DNA of 64,000 bases from Paenibacillus sp. MZ04-78.2 (GCF_024213375.1 NZ_JANAVJ010000001.1:285596-349595), one strand, 5' to 3'. Positions 43,906 through 52,900 are shown, counted from the stretch's first letter. The notes: generated by a model from the letters alone, not told the origin. Numbers and translations are program-made.

Positions 43906-44367
43906 CTACTCTGCCCGATTCTCCTGCAAACCCGACAAAACTTTTGTCAAAGTTTGTAGAAAGGCCTGGCGATCCTCGTCGGTAAACGCTTTGGGACCTT
44001 TCGTATGCTTGCCTCCGCGGCGCTGTTTCGCTTGCTCGTGCCTTCGTTCCAGCAAAAAATCAATCGTCCGTTCATTGTAGATCTGGCCGCGATTCGACAA
44101 AGCCAGCGCTTTTTTGCCAAGCACCAAAGCGGCCAGTCCGAAATCCTGCGTGACCAGCACATCTCCGGGCGCGATGCAATTGACGATATACAGATCTACC
44201 GACTGATCCGACCGGTCTACTTGAACGATATCGACGCCGATCATCGGCTGCAGCCGATGATCGAACGAGGCGACCATCAGCACCGGGATTCCGAAATGTA
44301 AGGCCGTTTGCGCAATTTCCGTCTTCACCGGGCATGCGTCGGCATCTACTACAATTTTATATGTCAT
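43906..44367 (-). CDS. YaiI/YqxD family (DUF188) protein
   Basis: Small protein of 153 residues with the family features IVVDADACPVK, VLVTQDFGLAAL and QIYNERTIDFLLERR. The domain is a PIN-like fold with conserved acidic residues and so may be a ribonuclease; no function is established. GGTGGGG lies 4 nt before the ATG. It precedes dnaG by 40 bp, as in B. subtilis (yqxD-dnaG-sigA). Confidence 0.93.
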   Translation of the reverse strand: MTYKIVVDADACPVKTEIAQTALHFGIPVLMVASFDHRLQPMIGVDIVQVDRSDQSVDLYIVNCIAPGDVLVTQDFGLAALVLGKKALALSNRGQIYNERTIDFLLERRHEQAKQRRGGKHTKGPKAFTDEDRQAFLQTLTKVLSGLQENRAE

Positions 44368-44468
44368 AATTCCCCACCGACTGTGAAATTCAAGACTGAA
44401 AGCATTACCGTAATATTATATACGATGAAAGGATAAAAAATCCTGCTTCCTTCTCTCAATATAGACCG

Positions 44469-45281
44469 CTATCGCGAACGGTACATATCGATGATGATGC
44501 TGGCCGTTTCTTCGACAGCCTTGTTCGAAACGTCGATCACCGTACAGCCGATTTTTTTCATAATCTTATCCGCGTACTCCAATTCCACGTGAATCCGCTC
44601 CGTGTTTGCGTAAGTAGCATTGCCCGGCAGGCCCAGCGTCTTAAGCCGTTCGGTACGGATGATATTCAGCTTGACCGGGTCGATCCGCAGACCGACGATC
44701 TTCTTCCCGGAAACCGTAAACAGCTGCTCGGGAGGCTGAATTTCCGGGACAAGCGGCACGTTGGCCACCTTGAATTTCTTGTGTGCAAGATACATGGACA
44801 GCGGGGTCTTCGACGTGCGGGATACCCCGACAAGCACGATGTCCGCCTGCAAAATCCCGTTAAAATCCCGGCCGTCGTCATACTTGACGGCAAACTCGAC
44901 CGCTTCCACTTTCTTGAAATAATCTTCGTCCAGCTTGTGAATCATGCCCGGCTGATGCCTTGCCTCCTGATGCAGCGTTTGCTCCAGTGTCCGTATGATC
45001 GGACCGAGCAGATCAATGTAAGGAATCCTGTAGCGCTCCGCCTGTTCGATCAAATAATCCCGCAGCTCGGGAATGACGAGCGTAAAAACGATCGCGCCGC
45101 TGCGCTCAATCACCGTCCGGATCATCCGGTCGATATCCGACGGATCAGTCAGGAAAGGCATTCGGCGAATATCCACCTGCTGGGGATGAAACTGCACGGC
45201 CGCCGCCCGAACTACCGCTTCTCCCGTTTCCCCCGCTGAATCCGATGCTACAAACACTACCGGCTTAACAGTCCGTTCCAT
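44469..45281 (-). CDS. Pyruvate, phosphate dikinase regulatory protein (YqfL family)
   Basis: Bifunctional kinase/phosphorylase that uses ADP to inactivate and Pi to reactivate PPDK or PEP synthetase. The 270 residues contain the P-loop-like GVSRTSKTPLSMYLA (about 155-169), DSAGETGEA near the N terminus and a C-terminal VIDVSNKAVEETA motif. The frame opens 43 codons earlier, but AAAGGCGGG lies 5 nt before the ATG at 45279-45281 and gives the family start. No PPDK gene lies in this window. In B. subtilis it (yqfL) is next to yqxD, though glyQS and ccpN normally precede it. Confidence 0.92.
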   Translation of the reverse strand: MERTVKPVVFVASDSAGETGEAVVRAAAVQFHPQQVDIRRMPFLTDPSDIDRMIRTVIERSGAIVFTLVIPELRDYLIEQAERYRIPYIDLLGPIIRTLEQTLHQEARHQPGMIHKLDEDYFKKVEAVEFAVKYDDGRDFNGILQADIVLVGVSRTSKTPLSMYLAHKKFKVANVPLVPEIQPPEQLFTVSGKKIVGLRIDPVKLNIIRTERLKTLGLPGNATYANTERIHVELEYADKIMKKIGCTVIDVSNKAVEETASIIIDMYRSR

Positions 45282-45449
45282 GCGAACCCGCCTTTCGTCC
45301 TGGCTTTTTTTACAGAGATGAGCTATGCTGCTGTTCCCTGGTTTCAGTACAATCTGCGCACAAATTTCGCAGCTTCGTGTGCATTTGCGACCGTACCGGT
45401 TCCTCGGCACGTCAGATTTTGGCCGAAGTCCCTTTTGTCAGACTGCGAC

Positions 45450-45485
45450 AAAGGCCGATCCATTAGGAAAAGATCGGCCTTTCAA
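45450..45485. terminator. Hairpin in the recO-yqfL gap
   Basis: Perfect 11-bp stem AAAGGCCGATC/GATCGGCCTTT with an 11-nt loop. Neither side has a long T run, so it is a weak terminator or a different RNA structure. The 400-bp gap 45282-45685 otherwise holds no gene that I can support. Confidence 0.6.
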
Positions 45486-45570
45486 TTACTCTACGTTGCA
45501 GTAGGAAAAATGTTTCAATACTTTGGTTAAACGCTCCGCTCCAGAAAAAGAGCTTCTCTTCCCGGACAGC

Positions 45571-45636
45571 AAAAACCCCCGCTGACAAAGTCATGCTCAG
45601 ACTTCGTTAACAAGAGGTTTTCTAGCGGGTATATCA
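45571..45636 (-). terminator. Terminator of the era-recO genes
   Basis: On the minus strand CCCGCT pairs with AGCGGG and an inner stem GAAGTC/GACTTT fits in the long loop; five T follow. It starts about 50 bp after the recO stop codon. Exact pairing is uncertain. Confidence 0.6.
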
Positions 45637-45685
45637 TATTATAATAGCATTCGTGCATTCGGGTAAAAACATGTCAATTTTTTAG

Positions 45686-46432
45686 CTACACTCCGTATTT
45701 GTCCATTTGATCCAAAAAATCTCGCGATTTCAGCTTCAGTCCGACATGCGTATCGAAGTAGGCCCGTAGAATCGTCTTTAGCAGCTGTTTCGTCTGCGGC
45801 TTCACATCGATTTGACCGAGCCGGCGCACATCCATTGGAATGAACAACCGCAGCAGCTTGTATACCCCGGGCGTCAGCGGCATCGCCTGCGGGTCTCGCA
45901 GCTTGCAGCGCTCGCACAGCATTCCGCCCATGCCGACGCTTATGGCAAACGGTTCCGCCTTCTCGCGGCAAACGACACATTGCTCCAGCTCGGGCGTATA
46001 TCCGGCCAGGACGAACATTTTCATTTCGTACAGGTGGTCGATAATCTGCAGATCCTTGTCTTCCTGGACCGCTTGCAGACTGGCTTTCAGCTGATCGTAT
46101 AAAAAAGGCTGTCCCTCTTGATCGCCCAACATCCGGTCGGTCAGCTCCGACAAATAGGAAGCATGGGCAGCCTTGTGCAAATCTTCCCTTATTTTATGAA
46201 AAGGCTCGATAATTTCCGCATGATTCAGCGTGCCGAGCTGCCCGGATTTGAAAAACAAGTAGTCTCCGCACGTAAACAGTTGGGCGGAAGATCCGTAGCG
46301 GCTCTTCACTTTTTTGGCGCCCCGGGCCACGACGCTCAGCTTTCCGTGTTCCCGGGTAAACAGCGTAATAATTTTGTTGCCTTCCCCGTAGTCCATGCTT
46401 CGGATGACGATACCTTGAACTCTGTATTGCAC
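45686..46432 (-). CDS. recO: DNA repair protein RecO
   Basis: Recombination mediator that helps RecA load on single-stranded DNA in the RecFOR pathway. The 248 residues start with the OB-fold (QGIVIRSMDYGEGNKIITLFTREHGKLSVVARGAK), followed by a helical bundle and four cysteines (CVVCREKAE and CERCKLRD) that bind zinc. Start is GTG at 46430-46432 with GGGAGAGG 7 nt upstream. It is 52 bp after the small yqzL gene, as in B. subtilis. No glyQS follow, unlike in B. subtilis. Confidence 0.95.
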   Translation of the reverse strand: MQYRVQGIVIRSMDYGEGNKIITLFTREHGKLSVVARGAKKVKSRYGSSAQLFTCGDYLFFKSGQLGTLNHAEIIEPFHKIREDLHKAAHASYLSELTDRMLGDQEGQPFLYDQLKASLQAVQEDKDLQIIDHLYEMKMFVLAGYTPELEQCVVCREKAEPFAISVGMGGMLCERCKLRDPQAMPLTPGVYKLLRLFIPMDVRRLGQIDVKPQTKQLLKTILRAYFDTHVGLKLKSRDFLDQMDKYGV

Positions 46433-46484
46433 CTTACAGCCTCTCCCTGCGTTACCGCGCCGGTAACCTGATATTGGGCGAAAC

Positions 46485-46628
46485 TTACTGTACCCAATCG
46501 GCGGCGTCCAAGGCGCCCTCTTCCTCCGGCTCTGCCTCGTCGCCGTCCTGGGTATTTACTTCTTTGTATAGCAGGTAAGCATCCACATCTCCGGTCATTG
46601 AAAAGTATTTCCACGAAAAGTCTTTCAT
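46485..46628 (-). CDS. YqzL-like small protein
   Basis: A 47-residue protein missed by simple length cut-offs. It starts MKDFSWKYFSMTGDVDAYLLY, and continues with an acidic tail ending in ALDAADWVQ. This pattern is the YqzL family, which lies between era and recO in bacilli, exactly its place here. GGGGAGGA lies 5 nt before the ATG at 46626-46628. Function unknown. Confidence 0.88.
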   Translation of the reverse strand: MKDFSWKYFSMTGDVDAYLLYKEVNTQDGDEAEPEEEGALDAADWVQ

Positions 46629-46787
46629 GGTACATCCTCCCCTTGATGACATGACTACAACCTGTTTCTAGGATTAGGATGGATCGATCCGATGCGAAGT
46701 ATGCTCTGCAAAAACTGCCATGTATTCTTTGCATAGAATGTTGATTAAACGCGGCGGAACCTGATCGAATCAGGCCGGAACGCCGGA

Positions 46788-47702
46788 TTACTCATGCCGG
46801 AAGCCGAGATCCCGCAGAACCCGGTCCTGATTGCGCCAGTCCTTCTTCACTTTGACCCACAACTCCAGGAACGTCTTCGAACCGAGAAGCGCTTCGATAT
46901 CGGCCCGTGCTTTTTGTCCGACTTCTTTCAGCAGCGCGCCCTTTTTGCCGATAATGATACCCTTCTGCGAGTCGCGTTCGACGTAAATGACAGCCGAGAT
47001 ATGAACAACACCATTGGCCTCCACGCGCATGTCTTCGATGGCAACCGCGATCGAGTGGGGAATTTCCTCCCGGGTCAGATGCAGGATTTTCTCGCGGATC
47101 AGCTCCGCGCACACAAATTGCTCCGGATGGTCCGTCACTTGATCCGCCGGGTAATACTGTGGTCCTTCCGGCAAAAATTTGATGACCTGCTCCAAAAGTG
47201 TATTGACGTTATTGCCGTGCATCGCCGAGATCGGCACAATTTCGGCAAACGGGTACAAATCCTTATAGGTCGTAATGACCGACAGGAGCGCTTCCGGGTG
47301 AATCTGGTCGATTTTGTTCATCACCAGAATGACCGGCGTTTTCACCTTTTTCAGCGTCTCGATAATGTACCGGTCCCCGCCGCCCAAGCCTTCTACCACA
47401 TCGATCAAAAACAGGACCGCGTCGACTTCGTTAAGTGCGCCTTCAGCCGCTCTGATCATATAGTCGCCGAGCTTCGATTGCGGCTTATGAATGCCGGGCG
47501 TATCCAAAAAGACGATCTGCGTCTGGTCGGTCGTATAGACGCCGTGAATTTTGTTCCGGGTTGTCTGTGGCTTATCGGACATGATGGCGATTTTTTGTCC
47601 GATTACCTGGTTCATCAGCGTCGATTTGCCGACGTTCGGCCGTCCGATAATCGCCACAAAACCGGATTTGAATTTAGAGTCAGCCTTGCTATTCGAAGAC
47701 AT
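46788..47702 (-). CDS. era: Ribosome-assembly GTPase Era
   Basis: Essential GTPase that binds 16S rRNA near its 3' end in 30S maturation. The 304 residues show G1 [13 protein letters not shown]2 TTRNKIHG, G3 DTPGIHKP, G4 NKIDQ and the C-terminal KH domain (ESxKxxxIGxxGxxLK pattern: [22 protein letters not shown]). The ATG overlaps the cdd stop by one base (TAATG). Located downstream of cdd, ybeY and pgpH, the usual bacillus order, so it is part of the same transcript. Confidence 0.97.
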   Translation of the reverse strand: MSSNSKADSKFKSGFVAIIGRPNVGKSTLMNQVIGQKIAIMSDKPQTTRNKIHGVYTTDQTQIVFLDTPGIHKPQSKLGDYMIRAAEGALNEVDAVLFLIDVVEGLGGGDRYIIETLKKVKTPVILVMNKIDQIHPEALLSVITTYKDLYPFAEIVPISAMHGNNVNTLLEQVIKFLPEGPQYYPADQVTDHPEQFVCAELIREKILHLTREEIPHSIAVAIEDMRVEANGVVHISAVIYVERDSQKGIIIGKKGALLKEVGQKARADIEALLGSKTFLELWVKVKKDWRNQDRVLRDLGFRHE

Positions 47703-48118
47703 TAATCAATCGTTCCTCCGTCCAAATCTAAAGATGTGAATGCACCGGGAAGCAGCTCGGCTACGGTCGTCTCGCTGATATCCCCTTTCAGATTAGCCAT
47801 ATATACCGGCATATCCGGCGGACACAGCTCGACCAGCACCTGCCGGCATACGCCGCAAGGCGAAATCGGCTGAAGCGTATCCCCGATAACCGCCATGGCC
47901 CGGAACGACTTCGCCTGTTCGCCATCCGCGATCGCGCGGAATAACGCCGTGCGTTCGGCGCAGTTCGTCGGCCCGTAGGCGGCGTTTTCCACGTTGCAGC
48001 CGAGATGAACCCGCCCTTTGGAATCCAGCAAAGCGCTGCCGACTTTGAAATGGGAATAAGGTGTATATGCTTGCTCTCTCACCGTTCTGGCTAATGCGAT
48101 CAATTCCGTTTTTTCCAA
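47702..48118 (-). CDS. cdd: Cytidine deaminase
   Basis: Zinc enzyme converting cytidine and deoxycytidine to uridines for pyrimidine salvage. The 138 residues hold the zinc motifs [20 protein letters not shown] (first Cys and the catalytic Glu) and PCGVCRQVL (two Cys). The length is normal for the homotetrameric Gram-positive form. AAGGGGAGC lies upstream of the ATG. The stop overlaps the era start. In B. subtilis the order dgkA-cdd-era is the same. Confidence 0.96.
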   Translation of the reverse strand: MEKTELIALARTVREQAYTPYSHFKVGSALLDSKGRVHLGCNVENAAYGPTNCAERTALFRAIADGEQAKSFRAMAVIGDTLQPISPCGVCRQVLVELCPPDMPVYMANLKGDISETTVAELLPGAFTSLDLDGGTID

Positions 48119-48139
48119 GAGAAGCTCCCCTTTCGCAAC

Positions 48140-48838
48140 CTACATGGAATATAAATAATAAGCTAGCACCGTAATGAATCCGCCAAGCAGCGCACCGAGC
48201 AGCAGCGAGCCGAAAGGCCGCTTGCGATTGTCGTGAAGCGCCAGCAGCAGTACCGTAGCCAACAAAAAGCCCAGCAATGCGACAAGCGTATCTTGAACCC
48301 GGCAGGCGATCAGAGCGGCGACCGCAAAAGCGACGGCCGTCAGCAGACTCGGCCTCACCCCATTTCCTTTGGAGGAAAAGCGGGCCTGCACCGCAATCAC
48401 TGTCAGGATGACCAAGCAAAGTAAAATCCATACCGCTCCCGCGGTGATGGGGTAACCTCCCGCCCGGCCGGTTTGAATAAGCCGTTCGATCGGATCGAAG
48501 AATACGATCATTCCCGTTACGGCGGCAAAAGCTGCCGTGACCAGTACGGAAGCGGCGGCCACGTCCTTGGCAATCTTCGCCAACGGATGCAGGTCCGGCA
48601 TCGCCAGATCGACCGTTTTTTCCACAGCGGTGTTGATCAATTCCGTGACGATCATAAGCGTCACAGCGAGCAAAATAAATAAAATATCTGTCTTCGGCAA
48701 GCCGAAGAACAAGGCAAGCGCCAGGATGACCAACGCGGCGAAAAAATGAAATTTCATGTTCCGCTGGGTCGCGAGGGCGTATTTGACGCCTTCGTAAGCA
48801 TACCGAAAGCTGCGCTGCCATTTGACCGGCTGCTTCAC
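48140..48838 (-). CDS. Undecaprenol/diacylglycerol kinase with a C-terminal membrane extension
   Basis: Protein of 232 residues. The first 120 are a DgkA-type kinase: RSFRYAYEGVKYA, then ELINTAVEKTVDLAMPD, with three transmembrane helices; such proteins phosphorylate undecaprenol or diacylglycerol. The last 110 residues add about four more helices (GGYPITAGAVWILLCLV onward) not found in the 125-residue B. subtilis enzyme. The start is GTG at 48836-48838, overlapping the ybeY stop by 4 nt (GTGA). The extension resembles a PAP2-like or membrane anchor region, but I see no PAP2 catalytic motif. Probably recycles the cell wall lipid carrier. Confidence 0.88.
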   Translation of the reverse strand: MKQPVKWQRSFRYAYEGVKYALATQRNMKFHFFAALVILALALFFGLPKTDILFILLAVTLMIVTELINTAVEKTVDLAMPDLHPLAKIAKDVAAASVLVTAAFAAVTGMIVFFDPIERLIQTGRAGGYPITAGAVWILLCLVILTVIAVQARFSSKGNGVRPSLLTAVAFAVAALIACRVQDTLVALLGFLLATVLLLALHDNRKRPFGSLLLGALLGGFITVLAYYLYSM

Positions 48839-49392
48839 CGCGTCAATCCCGCCTGCTGTAAAATTTGCTCCTGCTTGCCGAACATGACCTTCTCTTCTTC
48901 CTCGTCCTGATGATCGTAACCGATCAAATGCAGAAAGCCGTGAACGAACAGAAACCCAAGCTCCCGCTCGACGGAATGGCCGTATTCGTCCGCCTGGGCA
49001 ATCGCCCGCGGCACCGAAATGATAATATCGCCGAGCGGCTCTTCATATCCGTCGTCGCCATCATCGTCCTCCGCCGTCCCGGACTTTTCTCCGCCCGTCT
49101 CGTCCTCGTACTCCACTTCCTCGAAGCCGTCGTCGCCATAAATGATCTCGATCTCGTCTTCGCCCATTTCCCGCATGGCGAACGAAAGCACGTCCGTCGG
49201 CTTATCCAGTCCCCGATACTGCTTGTTAAGCTCTTGAATGGCCGCGTCATCGACGAACGTCAACGCCACTTCGCCATCCGGCACCTCTTCCTGCTTGCCG
49301 GCAAGGCGAAGGAGCGTTTCCAGCCTCTCGATGAGAGCCGGCGTTATCTCGTAAGCGGTTTGATCGCTGTTCCATGAAAGCTTCAGGCTCAT
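48835..49392 (-). CDS. ybeY: Endoribonuclease YbeY with an acidic insertion
   Basis: Zinc-dependent RNase needed for 16S rRNA 3' processing. The motif HGFLHLIGYDHQDEEEE with the three metal histidines is present (about 145-160), as is PTDVLSFAM. About 40 residues between LSFAMRE and LGDIIIS are an insertion rich in Glu/Asp (EDEIEIIYGDDGFEEVEYED and further acidic residues) that makes the protein 185 residues rather than about 155. Start ATG at 49390-49392 overlaps the pgpH stop by 4 nt (ATGA), and the stop overlaps the dgkA-type start. Coupled translation is likely. Confidence 0.93.
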   Translation of the reverse strand: MSLKLSWNSDQTAYEITPALIERLETLLRLAGKQEEVPDGEVALTFVDDAAIQELNKQYRGLDKPTDVLSFAMREMGEDEIEIIYGDDGFEEVEYEDETGGEKSGTAEDDDGDDGYEEPLGDIIISVPRAIAQADEYGHSVERELGFLFVHGFLHLIGYDHQDEEEEKVMFGKQEQILQQAGLTR

Positions 49393-51674
49393 GGCTTCAC
49401 CTCTTTCTTCGTTTCGGACATCTTCGCTTCGAGCTTCGTTTTCCCCTGCTTCTCCGCCGTCTTAGACTCCGGCATATCCGCGGGATATTCGATTCGCGAG
49501 TGGAAAATGCCAAGCAGCGTTTCGTTCAAAATCTTAACGATCTGATCCAGTTCCTTGATGGTCAGATCGCATTCGTTAAACTGGCCGTCGTCAAGCCGGT
49601 TTTTAATAATTTTGCGCACCATCGAGTCGATCTGTTCGACGGTCGGATTGCGCAGGGAGCGGACGGCCGCCTCAACGCAATCGGCGATGCCGACAATCGC
49701 CGCTTCCTTCGTCTGGGCCTTCGGACCGGGATAACGGTACTCCGTCTCCTCCGGCGGCTTCTCCTGACGTTCTTCGGCGAGCTTTTTCGCTTTATGATAA
49801 AAAAATTGCAGCAAGGTCGTGCCATGGTGCTGTTCCGCAATATCGCGGATCGGCTTCGGAATGTTATGATCCTTCAACATTTCGACGCCGTCGCGCGCAT
49901 GGGCCACAATGATCGATTTGCTCAGCGCCGGCTCGATTTTATCGTGCGGGTTTTCCGAATGTGACTGATTCTCGATAAAATAAATCGGCCGCTTCGTCTT
50001 CCCAATATCGTGATAATAGGCCCCGACCCGACAGAGCAATCCGTCGGCGCCAATCGCGCCGGCCGCAGCTTCCGACAAGTTGCCGACCATGATGCTGTGA
50101 TGGTAGGTCCCAGGAGTCTCGGTCAGCAGCTTGCGCAGCAGCGGATGGTTCGGGTTGGAAAGCTCCACCAGCTTGAGCGGCGACAAAATGCCGAAGGCGA
50201 CTTCGAAAAACGGCAGCAGGCCCATAACGAACACGACGGTTAGCAGTCCGCTCCCCAAGGCGAACGAAGCGGCAAACAGCACGTTCTTTCTCGTTTCGTG
50301 ATCTTCGAGCAGCAGCAGCGCGGATACGAGCGCCACAGCGAACAGCGATACCATCATTCCCGCTTTCAGGATCGAGGAGCGCTGACTTGCCCGCTGGATC
50401 GAGAAAATCGCCGCAAATGAGCTGGTCAGCGTCAGCAGGCCGTATTTAAATTCGAACGACTGCAGATGATCCGAGTTAAAAATGACGCTGGAAATGACGC
50501 TCAAAACGACCGCGGTCACAAAAGCAAGATGCGAATTGAGCAAAATCGTCACCATCATGGCCGCCATCGCCGTCGGGGCCAAGTAGCCGATATACGGGTA
50601 ATCCAAATTTTGCAGCAGCGAGAACAGCTTCATCCCGGCAATCGTTAAGACGACAATTAGCACGTACATGAACAACTGAACGTTATTCTGATTGATCGGG
50701 AGCGAGCTTTGTCTGACATACATATACAAAAACAGGCAGCACAAGACGATGAATAAAAAGAGTCCGAGATTCGGCCAATAGCTGGCTTCGTCTTTCAGCA
50801 AATCGAGCGAAGCCAAACGTTGATACAGTTCTTCCGTTACTTTTTCGCCCTTGGGAACCAGCACTTCATTTTTGTTGATCATCACTTGCTTGACATTGTC
50901 GCGCGCATGTCCTTTGGCTTCCTCGGTTCCCTTTTGGTCGTAAAATTTGTTCGGCGAAAGCGCCGCCCGCACGAGTTCCTGAACCAGCTCACGCGCATTG
51001 TTCTTGGTCAGCGTCGAAGAATTCACCAATTCCGGTACCTTGACTCTGGCCGTCTGCGCATCCGTAATCTGGTCGCTCATCAACTTGACGACGATCTCTT
51101 TCGCCACAGGTTCCATGGCGGTCAGATCTTCTTTGGCGAGCCGTGGAATTTTGTAGAACGATTCCTCCGGAATCCGGTACTGCTGCTCGCGGATGCTTTT
51201 GCGCATTTCCGCCAGCAACAGGTCATTGTATTGAGCGCTATCCGTGAAGCTCTTGGTCTGGCGGTCCAAATGGTCCTGAATGATCGTCGGAATGACCGTT
51301 TTGTAAATATTGACCTTGTCCGCGACGGAAACCTCAGCATCGCTGTTGATCTGCTGCAGCTTCTCAAAAATCGCCTCGATCGCCGCTTCGTTGCGCAGCG
51401 AGGCAATCTTATACACCGGCTGCACTCGTGCGGCCGCTTCTTCCTTCGCTTTTTCCGTTGCTACTTCGTTCGCAATCGCCCTGGGGGCCAGAATATCCTT
51501 CTCCGTAACGCTTCCCAACTGAATGTCGTACGTCTGCGGCACAATCCGGTGCAGCAGAGCGACGTAAAACACGACGGCAAGCGCTAAAAACAGAAGAAAG
51601 CGCACGATGGCGCTGTATCTCCAGCCGGCAAGCCGGTATTGAAATTTGCCTTGAATGGAAACGCGGTTGTTCAT
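49389..51674 (-). CDS. pgpH: 7TMR-HD phosphodiesterase PgpH (YqfF-type, c-di-AMP)
   Basis: Membrane phosphohydrolase of 761 residues. An N-terminal helix (about 20-45), a large extracytoplasmic 7TMR-HDED domain (about 50-290), seven transmembrane helices (about 295-475) and a cytoplasmic HD domain (about 500-690) follow. The HD site is seen in HHSIMVGNLSEAAAGAIG, YYHDIGKTKRP and EQHHGT. In Listeria and Bacillus PgpH hydrolyses c-di-AMP. A Lys/Glu-rich tail ends the protein. Start ATG has an upstream GAGGAAGGG about 13 nt away. It lies between phoH and ybeY as in B. subtilis. Confidence 0.94.
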   Translation of the reverse strand: MNNRVSIQGKFQYRLAGWRYSAIVRFLLFLALAVVFYVALLHRIVPQTYDIQLGSVTEKDILAPRAIANEVATEKAKEEAAARVQPVYKIASLRNEAAIEAIFEKLQQINSDAEVSVADKVNIYKTVIPTIIQDHLDRQTKSFTDSAQYNDLLLAEMRKSIREQQYRIPEESFYKIPRLAKEDLTAMEPVAKEIVVKLMSDQITDAQTARVKVPELVNSSTLTKNNARELVQELVRAALSPNKFYDQKGTEEAKGHARDNVKQVMINKNEVLVPKGEKVTEELYQRLASLDLLKDEASYWPNLGLFLFIVLCCLFLYMYVRQSSLPINQNNVQLFMYVLIVVLTIAGMKLFSLLQNLDYPYIGYLAPTAMAAMMVTILLNSHLAFVTAVVLSVISSVIFNSDHLQSFEFKYGLLTLTSSFAAIFSIQRASQRSSILKAGMMVSLFAVALVSALLLLEDHETRKNVLFAASFALGSGLLTVVFVMGLLPFFEVAFGILSPLKLVELSNPNHPLLRKLLTETPGTYHHSIMVGNLSEAAAGAIGADGLLCRVGAYYHDIGKTKRPIYFIENQSHSENPHDKIEPALSKSIIVAHARDGVEMLKDHNIPKPIRDIAEQHHGTTLLQFFYHKAKKLAEERQEKPPEETEYRYPGPKAQTKEAAIVGIADCVEAAVRSLRNPTVEQIDSMVRKIIKNRLDDGQFNECDLTIKELDQIVKILNETLLGIFHSRIEYPADMPESKTAEKQGKTKLEAKMSETKKEVKP

Positions 51675-51694
51675 GACGAAAGGTCAGCCCTTCC

Positions 51695-52657
51695 TCAGCC
51701 TTCTTTGTCCTCATTATAGGCTATGATGATTTTTTGCACCAATGAATGTCTGACAACGTCCTGCTCGGCAAACTGGATAAACCCAAGCTCTTCAATGTTC
51801 GCAAGGATGCGCTGCGCCTCCACCAGCCCCGACGATTTGCCCCGCGGGAGGTCGATCTGCGTCACGTCGCCGGTGATGACCATCTTCGATCCGAATCCGA
51901 GGCGCGTCAAAAACATCTTCATCTGCTCCGGCGTCGTATTTTGCGCTTCGTCCAAAATAATGAACGAATCGTCGAGCGTCCGGCCGCGCATATAGGCGAG
52001 CGGAGCAATCTCGATGAGGCCGCGCTCCAGCGATTTGAGCACCTGCTCCGGCCCGAGCACGTCGTTAAGAGCATCATACAATGGACGCAAATAGGGGTCA
52101 ACCTTTTCCTGCAGGTCGCCGGGCAAAAAGCCGAGGCTCTCGCCCGCTTCGACCGCGGGTCTCGTCAGTACGATCCGCTTCACTTTGCCTTCCTTGAGCG
52201 CGGAGACGGCGAGCACGACGGCGATGTACGTTTTGCCCGTGCCGGCCGGTCCGATCCCGAAGACGATATCTTTTTTCTTAATTTCGTTGACATACTGCTT
52301 CTGCCCGATCGTCTTAATGCGGATCGGCTTGCCCTTGTGGGTAAGGGCGATTTCGCCTTTAAACAAATCGAGCAGCTGATCGGCCTTCATTTCTTTGGCC
52401 AGGTCGATCGCGTAATGAATATCCCGCTCCGTCAGCGCGTATTGGTTGCGGACCAGTTCCAGCAGCACGGTGAACAGCTGCTCAAGGCGCGCCGTATCGG
52501 CCGCTTGGCCTTGGATGACGATCTCTTCCTCGCGGGTAAAGATGGCGGCCTGCGTATGCTGCTCGATCAGGTGCAGGAATTTGTCCTGCGGCCCGAAGAG
52601 CGCGAGGGCTTCGGCCGTATTTTTGAGTGTGACTTTTGCGGTGGTCTGTTGATCCAT
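51695..52657 (-). CDS. phoH: PhoH family ATPase, short form (ybeY neighbour)
   Basis: Protein of 320 residues: an N-terminal KH-like region (about 1-105) and the PhoH ATPase domain with Walker A GIGPAGTGKTYIAVVLA (about 137-153) and Walker B DDSFIILDEAQNTT. It is the ybeZ/phoH paralogue next to ybeY, thought to act in rRNA maturation with YbeY. AGGAGGAGA lies some 15 nt before the ATG, with a spacing longer than optimal. A 293-bp intergenic region with a structured palindrome separates it from yqfD upstream, so it may have its own promoter. Confidence 0.94.
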   Translation of the reverse strand: MDQQTTAKVTLKNTAEALALFGPQDKFLHLIEQHTQAAIFTREEEIVIQGQAADTARLEQLFTVLLELVRNQYALTERDIHYAIDLAKEMKADQLLDLFKGEIALTHKGKPIRIKTIGQKQYVNEIKKKDIVFGIGPAGTGKTYIAVVLAVSALKEGKVKRIVLTRPAVEAGESLGFLPGDLQEKVDPYLRPLYDALNDVLGPEQVLKSLERGLIEIAPLAYMRGRTLDDSFIILDEAQNTTPEQMKMFLTRLGFGSKMVITGDVTQIDLPRGKSSGLVEAQRILANIEELGFIQFAEQDVVRHSLVQKIIIAYNEDKEG

Positions 52658-52712
52658 GTACAGGGCTTAATCTCTCCTCCGGGTTTTCGGCGGGAAGGCG
52701 GTTCATTCACCC

Positions 52713-52900
52713 AAGTGGCGCGGTGCTGCGAGCAAGACATTGCTGCCTCCGGCCGCTCTTGAATTCGGATTCTATGAATATATAAATGATCGGGGAGAAT
52801 CCGAATTCAAAGGCGGAACGTAAACTCCAAGTTTTCCGTAAGGAAAACTGCTTCGAAAGCATACTCTACGGCAGCAATGTGCAGCTCTCCGCCCGCACTG
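52713..52900. other. Long imperfect palindrome with nested hairpins between yqfD and phoH
   Basis: Outer arms ACATTGCTGCC (52737-52747) and GGCAGCAATGT (52870-52880) match over 11 bp and are extended by GAGC/GCTC after a 3x3 internal loop. Inside are a long stem of 15 perfect pairs (52759-52773 with 52796-52810; core GAATTCGGATTC) extended by CCGC/GCGG, a stem AGTTTTCC/GGAAAACT with a GTAA loop (52830-52849) and a small stem TGCTT/AAGCA. Together this is a three- to four-way junction. The plus strand reading gives a GNRA-type tetraloop. No T run marks it as a terminator. Confidence 0.6.

Noticed and set aside
45282..45685. T-box or remnant of glyQS
   Set aside because: No T-box core (AGGGTGGNACCGCG-like) and no GlyRS-like frames were found; only hairpins are present.
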